Assembly: GCA_944390015.1 (NCBI GenBank)
Contig: CALXOL010000014.1
Span: 1 to 64,000, forward strand
Direction of reading: 5' to 3'
DNA: 64,000 nt
DNA from: an uncultured Spirochaetaceae bacterium
Lineage (GTDB): Bacteria; Spirochaetota; Spirochaetia; Sphaerochaetales; Sphaerochaetaceae
Below are positions 8,112 through 16,088 of the stretch, one piece after another; position 1 is the stretch's first letter, and every line of letters begins with the position of its first letter. Made by a program: the position numbers and the translations under genes. The notes beneath the pieces are model-generated. The model did not search any database, was not told where the DNA came from, and saw only the letters and a program-made list of their open reading frames with translations.

Positions 8112-8663
8112 CTAAAAACTCCTCAACTCCAAATCTATCGTTCCATAATACCTGCCTAAAGGCAGATCCTTCGGATTATCCCAACTGACAATGAAGGATA
8201 AAACCGGCTCCCCCTCGATAGCTCCCATCGGAGGAACAACAAGGTGCATCTCATCAGAACTGATGCTTGTTGTCTCAACTGCGCTGAGACATTTGTCAGA
8301 TCTGAGAATCTCAATCTCTATTGGAATAACAACATTGCTTTGCTCATTAACAAGGCCATCAGATTTAGCATTAATCACGACATCGTAATTAGATGCGAGA
8401 TTCCCATAATAAAGCAGTGAGAATGATGTGGATCCAGCACCCACGCTCAAATTTCCAAGAGAGAACTCTGGCTCTGAAAGAAGCTCATCCTCCCCTGATT
8501 CAAGTTCAATCTCGAATATCAAGCGGTCTATCGCCACGGCCTCAGGAACTACTACGCTGTAGTCCTCAGGAACAATCGCTTCCAGATATACTGTCTCACT
8601 CTCCACGGCAACGAGAGGAAGAGCTAGATATATAATCAACAACAAATAAAGTATTCTTCTCAT
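8112..8663 (-). CDS. Secreted subunit-like protein 4 (divergent)
   Basis: Predicted 183-residue exported protein; signal peptide MRRILYLLLIIYLALPLVA before VESE. It lacks the GFS motif of the other small subunits. It reads as a generic beta protein (YLEAIVPEDYSVVVPEAV early, then LSFIVSWDNPKDLPLGRYYG near the end) and ends in an alternating strand GTIDLELRSF. The divergent sequence next to the large 565-residue protein suggests a specialised subunit such as an adaptor; this is speculation from position only. Confidence 0.7.
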   Translation of the reverse strand: MRRILYLLLIIYLALPLVAVESETVYLEAIVPEDYSVVVPEAVAIDRLIFEIELESGEDELLSEPEFSLGNLSVGAGSTSFSLLYYGNLASNYDVVINAKSDGLVNEQSNVVIPIEIEILRSDKCLSAVETTSISSDEMHLVVPPMGAIEGEPVLSFIVSWDNPKDLPLGRYYGTIDLELRSF

Positions 8664-8674
8664 CTTCTTCCTCC

Positions 8675-10372
8675 CTATGGCGTTATCAGGTGTACATAGA
8701 TTGTTGACTCATACGCACCTGCCTGCATCAGATTTCCATCAGTATCATCAATTAAGATTGAAATAGTTCCATCATATGAGTGGTAATGAATTTGTCGAGG
8801 CCCGTTATCATAAACATGCCAGAATGGATTAGAATAATGGTGCTCACTATATAAGAACTTATCCTCGCCAACCATCTCATATGTTGTTCCATCTATGTAA
8901 TCAGTGCCATCAAAATCTTTAAAGCTACCACTGTCATCAGTTACGCGAACTGTATATTTTACAGCATTGACTCCCTCTACGATTCTTGTAGCACCCCTGT
9001 AAATAAACATGAAACCATTAGCATTCTGTTTTTTGGGGTCGCTGATTGCAGAAAGGAATATTCTTGGATTATAAGTAACATCCTTGCAAGTATTATCATT
9101 TATATCTGTCTGGAATCTGTCTCCAAACATATAAATCAGGTTTATATCCGCAATATCTATAAATGTTCTCGGATTATTACTTGAGCTCGGATTAAGACTT
9201 AAACTCGATATAATTGGATATGTACTAACATGGAAGGATGCTCTTGACTCCTCCATTCCACTATCATAAGGAGAGTAATAGCCAGAGAATGGAATCGTTA
9301 TTACTTCCCTATCATATAAACCTGTTGCTGTCCCCGTTTTTAAAGAACTAGTTGTAAGAGAACCATTAGGAGTATTATACCAACCATTCCAAGTTATATT
9401 ACGGCCCCCAATTCCACCAATGCCTTCTCTTCTTTGAACAGTTTTGTTTTCAAAAGTTATTTCATATAATTCGTATTCTAAATCGGCAAAACTAACAGAG
9501 AGATTTACAATGGATGAGTAATCTTCTGCTTCAATTAACTCATATTTTACATTATCTACCTGAACACCATTAGTTACATCAAAATTATCAAAGGGAAGAA
9601 CCAATATGACATCGAACCAGAATGATGCATACAACCCTAAACCAACATTATCAGGAAGCTTTATAGATGGGTTGTTATCCAACCCCAAACCGTTTCCTAG
9701 ATTCTTTACACCTAAAGCAATTCCTGTGGGATTATTATGATCTAAGTAATTAGCATAATTTGTTATTAAGTACTTAGGCTGGATTGCTAATTCAAAAGGT
9801 CTTCTATAAGTAGGATGGGACTGAGAGACAAACATGAAGTCAGATGAACTCTCGGCACTGAATTGCATTGCTGGCTTATCATTTGATAAAATCGCCAAGT
9901 ATATTGTTCCTGAGCGTGTAACATCTCTGTATTCTTCCCACTTATATTTATTATCCCAAACATCTACTTCCCCTATCCTTTCTTTGCCATATGAATTACC
10001 TTCAGTTACAGCTATTATTGTTGGTTCCTTAGTTTTATATATTACAGGAACATCGTAAAGGGCTCCTAAAGCAACCATGGAGTCATTAGTATAATAAAGT
10101 CCTGATGAAGCAGGTTTATCAGTTGTATATTTATCAACAAATTGTAATGGTTTATCTTGTTCTCTTCTAGGATACTCCTTACTTTGCATATTGATTCCAG
10201 AGGTAGAATCATAAGGGCCAATTGCAATAGAAGGAGGAACATATCCAACAGGTGCTTTATCAATTAGATAATTAAGCATCTCAACTGTTATTTCATTTAC
10301 ATTAATAACAGGCTCTGCAAACAATGAAGCAATGCAGAAGATGCCTAATATGATTAATAATGCTTTTCTCAT
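8675..10372 (-). CDS. Large secreted protein, candidate tip subunit or adhesin
   Basis: Predicted 565-residue exported protein with signal peptide MRKALLIILGIFCIASLFA before EPVI. It is two to three times longer than every other subunit gene in the operon, as tip adhesins are in classical chaperone-usher operons. The last residues (AGAYESTIYVHLITP) copy the C-terminal strand pattern of the small subunits, which suggests an N-terminal effector or adhesin part plus a C-terminal subunit domain. The body is rich in Tyr, Asn, Asp and Ser and matches no domain I can name. It overlaps its upstream neighbour (ATGA at 10369-10372). Confidence 0.7.
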   Translation of the reverse strand: MRKALLIILGIFCIASLFAEPVINVNEITVEMLNYLIDKAPVGYVPPSIAIGPYDSTSGINMQSKEYPRREQDKPLQFVDKYTTDKPASSGLYYTNDSMVALGALYDVPVIYKTKEPTIIAVTEGNSYGKERIGEVDVWDNKYKWEEYRDVTRSGTIYLAILSNDKPAMQFSAESSSDFMFVSQSHPTYRRPFELAIQPKYLITNYANYLDHNNPTGIALGVKNLGNGLGLDNNPSIKLPDNVGLGLYASFWFDVILVLPFDNFDVTNGVQVDNVKYELIEAEDYSSIVNLSVSFADLEYELYEITFENKTVQRREGIGGIGGRNITWNGWYNTPNGSLTTSSLKTGTATGLYDREVITIPFSGYYSPYDSGMEESRASFHVSTYPIISSLSLNPSSSNNPRTFIDIADINLIYMFGDRFQTDINDNTCKDVTYNPRIFLSAISDPKKQNANGFMFIYRGATRIVEGVNAVKYTVRVTDDSGSFKDFDGTDYIDGTTYEMVGEDKFLYSEHHYSNPFWHVYDNGPRQIHYHSYDGTISILIDDTDGNLMQAGAYESTIYVHLITP

Positions 10373-11007
10373 TGCCCCACCTCCTCTATTGTTATTGTCA
10401 CATTCGCCTTATAGCTTCCAAATGGATAATCCTTTCCATTGTCATCATCGGCTATTGCATCCGTACTTTCTTTTGTGAACATGAAGTAGACACCGCCATC
10501 AAGGGTACCAAGAAAACTCCCCTCCGCTGATGTTACACCCTCTGTAATATCTACATTATTAAACGTGGTCGTCGGTGATAAGGCAGAGCCCATATCCAAA
10601 GAGAACTTACCTTTTAAGTAATCGTTTCTATTAAGACCATAAGCAAGCTCATACTCAAATGTCAGAATATAAGGCAGAGTACTGTTAGAGTCATTTACTG
10701 AGGTCAATGGTTCAAGCTCGAAACTGAGTCTAAAAGGAGTATTTGCCAAGACTGACCAGTTGGCTATACGTCTTCCGTTTGCATCTTCTGATGCGTTATA
10801 TTCGACCTGTGGATCTTCGATATTGAAAGGCATACCTTGCAGATAAGTCTCGCTCTGGGAAGGAATTCTGGTAACATTTACAGATAAAACCTTGTCAAAA
10901 CCAGCCTGAAGCGCTATAGGCCTCGTAGTTATACTTATACTATTATCCTCTGCAAATAAGCAGGTAATGATGAATGTCATAAATATGAGAGTAAATAGCT
11001 TCTTCAT
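10369..11007 (-). CDS. Secreted subunit-like protein 2
   Basis: Predicted 212-residue exported protein. I choose the ATG at 11007 (MKKLFTLIFMTFIITCLFA before EDNS), which overlaps the upstream stop as TGA/ATG. The mature sequence has an N-terminal strand (SITTRPIALQAGFDKVLSVN), WSVLANTPFRLSFEL in the middle, and the C-terminal strand GSYKANVTITIEEVG. It belongs to a more distant branch than the 4257-7543 group. Confidence 0.7.
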   Translation of the reverse strand: MKKLFTLIFMTFIITCLFAEDNSISITTRPIALQAGFDKVLSVNVTRIPSQSETYLQGMPFNIEDPQVEYNASEDANGRRIANWSVLANTPFRLSFELEPLTSVNDSNSTLPYILTFEYELAYGLNRNDYLKGKFSLDMGSALSPTTTFNNVDITEGVTSAEGSFLGTLDGGVYFMFTKESTDAIADDDNGKDYPFGSYKANVTITIEEVGQ

Positions 11008-11717
11008 TCTATTGTCCCCCATTCAACAATTACTTTTGTCTGGTATGTCCCTATTGGTGCATTATTATATTCATTCTCATCTATCTGAAGCCTTACAGCT
11101 CCCCTACAGATCCAATAATCACTGGAGAAATCTATACCGTCATTCTGATTGTTATCTGCTATCGTCCATGTAACAACAGATGCATTGGACAGATCAGCTG
11201 CATCATAATCTACTGTATCCTTTGTATCCTTTTGAGTCTCATTGGAAGTCTTCTCGGTTATTTTAGCTGTGCCTGCCCCATCCATCTCTGTTGAATTGCT
11301 GTCATTAAAACGTAGATCCAGGTTATCAATCATGTAATGGCCACTTATTTGATTACCATCTGGAACTCTTTCTAATCCTTTTTCACTTTCCTGCATGAGA
11401 GCAAAATGGGATACAGCGAGTTTCACATAATATGAGCCAAGAGTTTGACCTTCTACACGGAAGCTTAAAAGGATGTTATTAGGATCACTTTCCGATAATT
11501 CTGTTCCGATATAATTGGAAAGAAGGCTGTCAATACTTCTGCTCTCTCCTGCTGTCATGTTTTCCAGAGAGTTATTCAATGCATCAACGACATAGAAGAA
11601 TGGCCCCTTCCCTTCTCCACCTACTCTGTAGGCAACAATTTCAAAAGATGTTTCCACTGCATTCAAATTTGTAAGCAGAAGTATAAAAGATAAAAGTATG
11701 CAAATAAGCTTTCTCAT
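11004..11717 (-). CDS. Secreted subunit-like protein 1 (next to usher)
   Basis: Predicted 237-residue exported protein; signal peptide MRKLICILLSFILLLTNLNA before VETS. It is the first gene after the usher-like protein and starts inside its stop codon (ATGA at 11714-11717). The C-terminus GTYQTKVIVEWGTIE follows the subunit pattern. No GFS motif is present. The position right behind the usher is where anchor or major subunits often lie, but nothing in the sequence fixes which. Confidence 0.7.
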   Translation of the reverse strand: MRKLICILLSFILLLTNLNAVETSFEIVAYRVGGEGKGPFFYVVDALNNSLENMTAGESRSIDSLLSNYIGTELSESDPNNILLSFRVEGQTLGSYYVKLAVSHFALMQESEKGLERVPDGNQISGHYMIDNLDLRFNDSNSTEMDGAGTAKITEKTSNETQKDTKDTVDYDAADLSNASVVTWTIADNNQNDGIDFSSDYWICRGAVRLQIDENEYNNAPIGTYQTKVIVEWGTIE

Positions 11718-14700
11718 AGAGCCACCTCCTCTACTGGATAAAGAAGGTTCCAGAACTCATCAAATGTCACATACTCACTTCCTCTATAGGAGTATGAGAG
11801 GACATATGGGGATGGAAGTTCATAACTGTTAAGGTATGCATCCTCAAGCAGGAGGACATTGTATCTCTCCTCCTCATCTTCTATGACTTCAAACATGTTA
11901 AGTTCCCATCCACTCTGGCTATCGACATCGAACGCATATAAGCCTGGGGTGAGGTCTGAGACTATGAACCTTCCATCCTGATCGGTGAAGAGATAGTATT
12001 CTGTCATCTCAAGAGAGATGGAGTTATCTTCGTTGAGAATCACTTTGTAAAGAGGACTTGATGCATTGATCCATAACTCTCCATTAGAACGGTATGCAAT
12101 ACCCGTTACGGAGTATCTGCTCTCACTCTCCATCTTGAGGATATATCCGCCAAGCCTTGATGCAGGTATCGTGATGTCCTGGCTTAAACCGCTTGAGAAC
12201 GAATCTGCAGGAGATGAATAGACGGTGAAGCTTGAACTCCTTCCCAGAGAAAGCCCTGTATAGAGTCCTGTATTGAAGAACATTGCAACATCATCAGGTC
12301 TAGAAGTTCCTATTGCTCCGATTGAAAGCTTATTCCCCTTTAACGCACCCCTTTGCTGAATAAGAATGAAGTTATTCGGAGCATAGGAAGAGAAAGCAAA
12401 CAGTCCATCTGCATAGACAGTTGCAAACGACGTGCTGAATGATAGCCTGTTCCTCTGGAACTTATCAGACGCACTGAGACCCATTGAGAAGCTGAATTTA
12501 TCTCCGGTATGAGAGTAGTTGGCACTCATATCATAGTTCTCGAATCTCGTAAGATCATTTGTATTTACCCTCACATCGAAGTAGTTTCCACTACCCGAAT
12601 ATGTATATGAGAGGCTGGAGTAATTATTGCTTGAATAAGAGGCATTTGCTCTAGAGCGGCCGAATCTTACCGTTCCTGAAATCCTTCCCGTGAAGGACGG
12701 GGTCTGCTCTCCTATTCCACTGAATGTAGCAGAACCTGAGATGTAGAAATTCCTACCGAGATTCATGCTGAGTGTTGCCGATGTATACCACGAACTGTTG
12801 ATGATATCAACAAGGTCAAGAGTTCCACTGAGGCCGAGAGACCAGCTTAAGAGATTGAATGAGCCTGAGAAATTAAGAGCTCCCGACAGCCTGCTTGAGC
12901 TGTAGTAGTCATCAGAGGCTGAACCGTTATATGTAAGACTTGCATTTATTCCGCTGAATTCCCTTATTCCCGTATAGGCCTGATGGCTTACCCTTGCATA
13001 AAGGGTTGGAAGAGTAAAACCATCATCCGCATTCTCTGTAAGGTTGAAATTATACCTTGTCGTACCGAGAATATTGGCGTGTGTAAGCTCAAGGGCATAA
13101 CGCATGCGTGGATTGAAATAATCATTATTCTCCACACTGTTCTTCAGCGCAAGCGATGTATTCATCGTCAAACTGGTTGTAAGGCCGGCACGGATATATC
13201 CAGAAGCGACTATGTTTCTCGCATCATACTCTAAGGCATAATCGCTTGAGAATGGTATTCTGAGTGCACCGAAAGTCTCCGATGAGGTACGGCTGACACG
13301 TTTCCTTCCTGTGAATAATCCTCCTCCGTAGTACATCTCGCCAGGAGCAAGGAGACTTGAAGAGTAGATGAGGTCAATCTCATCCCTGATGACCTCAGAG
13401 CCGTCAAGAGGTGTGATTATTATTTCAATTTTGTTCGCACCGCTATAGAGTACGAAATCCTCAAGCCTATAGTTTCCAGGTCCCAATGTCTTTCTATAAA
13501 TCTCCCTTCCTTCATTGAGAACCTGTACATCGGATTCTTTCTCTATCGTGATGTATCTCTCAATATGGCTGCGTCTCCTACTGCTGGAAGAACCATATGA
13601 AAGGGACTTGTCGAATCTGATACCGACACTCGTGCCATCTGGAGACAAAAGATCAGGAGATACATTTCCCCAGCTCAGTCTTATCATCTCATCCGTGAAA
13701 TCATGATAGAAGCTGTAGCTTCCAAATGCCAAAGAGAGATATGTCGGAGTTAAATTGAAGCTATAATTGAAATTGCCATATACGTCAAAAAGACGCATCG
13801 TGTTATAGCTTGATATATATAGCCTTGCATCATTCCACATATCCACTACTGGATAAAGCGATGTTGATGCCTGAATGCTATAGCGGCTTAAAAGAGTGAA
13901 TTTCGCAGGCTCAAGAACAAGAGAATTAGCAATAGGCCTTGATACCATCCTGACGTTATTACCTGATATGCTGATTATCTGTAGCGGCATATCCTTGGCA
14001 TTGAAAGTAAGATATACGTTGAAAGTGTTCAAATCGTAACTCGATTCAACACCTCGGCTCTCAAGGTCTTCAAGAGTTATATATTCAGACGTATCCATGA
14101 ATATATGGTTGAACGCCTCATCTGTAAGTGTAGATTCAACATATGTTTTGAGTTCTGTTGTCTTCAGAGAAAGAACATCGCCATCAAGATATGTCTCAAT
14201 GGAGCCATAAGGCTCACCATTGACATAAAGATTCATGTAGTAGATGCCGCTTTCATAAAGAAGATCATCCTCTCCTGCGATGTAGAAGGTAGCCCAGAAG
14301 TCCTCTTCGCTCTCATCTCCGTATATGGAAGGAATGGTAATTACCTCATCAATTCTCTGATTGACAACACTGACTGAGGGCATAGAAGGAGGAAGCACCT
14401 CATAAAGCTGAGATGTCGTGGCCTTGATTGTCGGAGTTGTCGGGATTCTGATTTCCACTTTCTCCTCTTCTTTTACAGCAATGACCTCTTCCATGCTTTC
14501 CTCTTCTTCTGGCACTTGAGGCTCTTCCTCCTCAATAACGACCGTTTCTACTTCCTCAACCCTTTCAGGTTCTTCTTCCTCTTCTATAAGAATCTGAGGG
14601 AGGATATCATCCTCTTCCACTTCAGGGGGGATGGAAAGGGTCCCATCCTCCCTCAGAGTTTCACCTTGTAAATCCACATCGGACTTTGATCCGAAATAGA

Positions 14701-14983
14701 TGATGCCAATGAGAATAAGCAGCAAGAACATCAATAGATAAATAAGGACGATCCCCCTGCTTAATCTCTCCTTACTCTCTCCTTCGAACTTCTCCCTGAG
14801 GAAAAGAACGAGCTCTGCGTCAGCGTATGTGAGGAATGCCAGAAGCACTACGAAGGAGACTCCTTCCCCTGCTACTTCATATCCTGCGCCCAAAAGTCTT
14901 CCTGCCTCCATAGCTGTAAGAGAGGCGAAAAATACCAGCAGAATAGAAAGCAGAATCAGTAATGCCAGCTTCCTCTTATCCAT
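11714..14983 (-). CDS. Usher-like outer-membrane protein with inner-membrane and acidic linker N-terminus
   Basis: A 1089-residue protein. Residues 6-22, about 42-62 and 78-97 are hydrophobic helices, with a basic loop (REKFEGESKERLSRG) between the last two. Residues 120-180 are a Glu/Pro-rich linker, then a Ser/Thr/Pro stretch. From about 215 it reads like an usher: periplasmic beta domain, long run of amphipathic Tyr/Ser/Asn strands (barrel), and a plug-like segment with VQVLNEGREIYRKTLGPGNY and DLIYSSSLLAPGEMYYGGG. A small C-terminal beta domain (DGRFIVSDLTPGLYAFDV) resembles the PapC C-domain. Classical ushers are 800-900 residues with a plain signal peptide; helices plus an acidic, TonB-like spacer are not part of that family. 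The PapD-like gene 35 bases upstream and 13 secreted genes downstream support the usher call. Confidence 0.75.
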   Translation of the reverse strand: MDKRKLALLILLSILLVFFASLTAMEAGRLLGAGYEVAGEGVSFVVLLAFLTYADAELVLFLREKFEGESKERLSRGIVLIYLLMFLLLILIGIIYFGSKSDVDLQGETLREDGTLSIPPEVEEDDILPQILIEEEEEPERVEEVETVVIEEEEPQVPEEEESMEEVIAVKEEEKVEIRIPTTPTIKATTSQLYEVLPPSMPSVSVVNQRIDEVITIPSIYGDESEEDFWATFYIAGEDDLLYESGIYYMNLYVNGEPYGSIETYLDGDVLSLKTTELKTYVESTLTDEAFNHIFMDTSEYITLEDLESRGVESSYDLNTFNVYLTFNAKDMPLQIISISGNNVRMVSRPIANSLVLEPAKFTLLSRYSIQASTSLYPVVDMWNDARLYISSYNTMRLFDVYGNFNYSFNLTPTYLSLAFGSYSFYHDFTDEMIRLSWGNVSPDLLSPDGTSVGIRFDKSLSYGSSSSRRRSHIERYITIEKESDVQVLNEGREIYRKTLGPGNYRLEDFVLYSGANKIEIIITPLDGSEVIRDEIDLIYSSSLLAPGEMYYGGGLFTGRKRVSRTSSETFGALRIPFSSDYALEYDARNIVASGYIRAGLTTSLTMNTSLALKNSVENNDYFNPRMRYALELTHANILGTTRYNFNLTENADDGFTLPTLYARVSHQAYTGIREFSGINASLTYNGSASDDYYSSSRLSGALNFSGSFNLLSWSLGLSGTLDLVDIINSSWYTSATLSMNLGRNFYISGSATFSGIGEQTPSFTGRISGTVRFGRSRANASYSSNNYSSLSYTYSGSGNYFDVRVNTNDLTRFENYDMSANYSHTGDKFSFSMGLSASDKFQRNRLSFSTSFATVYADGLFAFSSYAPNNFILIQQRGALKGNKLSIGAIGTSRPDDVAMFFNTGLYTGLSLGRSSSFTVYSSPADSFSSGLSQDITIPASRLGGYILKMESESRYSVTGIAYRSNGELWINASSPLYKVILNEDNSISLEMTEYYLFTDQDGRFIVSDLTPGLYAFDVDSQSGWELNMFEVIEDEEERYNVLLLEDAYLNSYELPSPYVLSYSYRGSEYVTFDEFWNLLYPVEEVAL

Positions 14984-15018
14984 ATCAAAAACCCCAGATG
15001 CCCAGGCAGTAAGCCTCT

Positions 15019-15750
15019 TTATGCTGAATATGAGTAGTCGTACTCTGCTACGGCAGTAAATTCAGTCGCTGCGGCCAACTCCTCTGGAATATCTAAAACG
15101 ATTCTGAGAACAGAGCCTGCTAGGAGGTTCTGTCCACTGATCGTACCCATTTCCTCTTCACTGAGGACATAAGAGCTTCCATCATTTCCATTAACAGTCA
15201 CACTGAGGCTGTTGAGCATCTGATGGACGCTTCCCGTGTTCTCTATGCGAACCTCAAGCTTTCCCTCATCGTTAATGCCTGCTGTGGTACTAACCCTCTC
15301 AACTACTCTCGTAGGGCGTACGTAGGCACTTGTTGAATAGACGAAGAGGAAAGAAATCATCTGCCCGGACTCCTGCTGGCTTGCACCGACAGAATACGGA
15401 ATCTGCTCGCTGATGATCCTATATGCCATCTCCCTTGTGACAGTCTGAGGTCCACGGTACTGGACGCGCACAAGCTGGGATGACTGAGGACGTATGATCA
15501 TACGTCTCGGCTGAATCTGGAAATACGCGGAGGCATCCTCCGTGTACTCATTTCCATCAATATCGATATTTCTTGAGAATGCGTTGATCTCTATTGCTAT
15601 CGGGCTGTCAGAATCATTTGTAATGGTATAAACCCTTGCAGATCCTGCCCCACTTGGATCGTATGTGGCGCTAAGCGGCGACAGCTGATAGGCAAACAGT
15701 GCTGCTGAGAAAAGCAGCATTAAAGTTATGACAAAAATACCCTTCTTCAT
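15019..15750 (-). CDS. PapD-like periplasmic pilus chaperone
   Basis: A 243-residue exported protein with signal peptide MKKGIFVITLMLLFSAALFA. It shows the layout of periplasmic pilus chaperones (COG3121/PapD): an N-terminal Ig domain with LSPLSATYDPSGAGSARVYT, IQPRRMIIRPQSSQLVRVQY (the F/IxPxxxxIxPxxxQxVR motif), and YRIISEQIPY at the end of the domain. A second Ig domain follows (VEVRIENTGSVHQMLNSLSV-like). In this family the chaperone completes the incomplete Ig fold of each subunit and delivers it to the usher. It is the first gene of the 15-gene run and so probably sets its expression. Confidence 0.82.
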   Translation of the reverse strand: MKKGIFVITLMLLFSAALFAYQLSPLSATYDPSGAGSARVYTITNDSDSPIAIEINAFSRNIDIDGNEYTEDASAYFQIQPRRMIIRPQSSQLVRVQYRGPQTVTREMAYRIISEQIPYSVGASQQESGQMISFLFVYSTSAYVRPTRVVERVSTTAGINDEGKLEVRIENTGSVHQMLNSLSVTVNGNDGSSYVLSEEEMGTISGQNLLAGSVLRIVLDIPEELAAATEFTAVAEYDYSYSA

Positions 15751-16088
15751 AAATCCCCCTGACTTATTATGATTAAGAGCTCAATAAAATTAGTTTATGT
15801 TTCTATAATCATTTTCCCTGAGAAAGAGGGTGATGTAAATAAAATGTAGGGGGTTTTTGCGTCCAGTACCCCCCCCTACCAATATGCAATTTTTACTATA
15901 ATTATTTAGATAACAATGAGTTATCTTAAAAATTAAGTAATTTGTATTTTTCTTTTAATTTTCTGTTAAAACAAACTAATAACAATAACTTATAACTATT
16001 AACAATTAAAAATTACGCTTATGTCATAAGTTTTTGGACTTAGAGTAAAATTTAAAACTTCTGCCGTCGCTTTGGAAGTACCAATTTC
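15751..16088 (-). promoter_or_regulatory. Upstream control region of the chaperone-usher-like operon
   Basis: This 338-base AT-rich spacer has no gene. Two structures stand out. GTAGGGGG (15847-15853 region) is complementary to a C8-containing CCCCCCTAC arm (C8 at 15869-15876), a hairpin with a slippable homopolymer about 120 bases before the chaperone start. The second is the perfect inverted repeat AGATAAC-AATGA-GTTATCT at 15908-15926. GGGGG stands at ribosome-binding distance from the chaperone ATG. I could not place a convincing -35/-10 pair. The part near 16089 may hold the terminator of the upstream pair; no strong one is visible. Confidence 0.45.

Noticed and set aside
11714-14983. TonB protein fused to an outer-membrane receptor
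   Set aside because: The acidic linker resembles TonB only in composition; no TonB C-terminal domain or receptor plug is seen, and the neighbours fit an usher.
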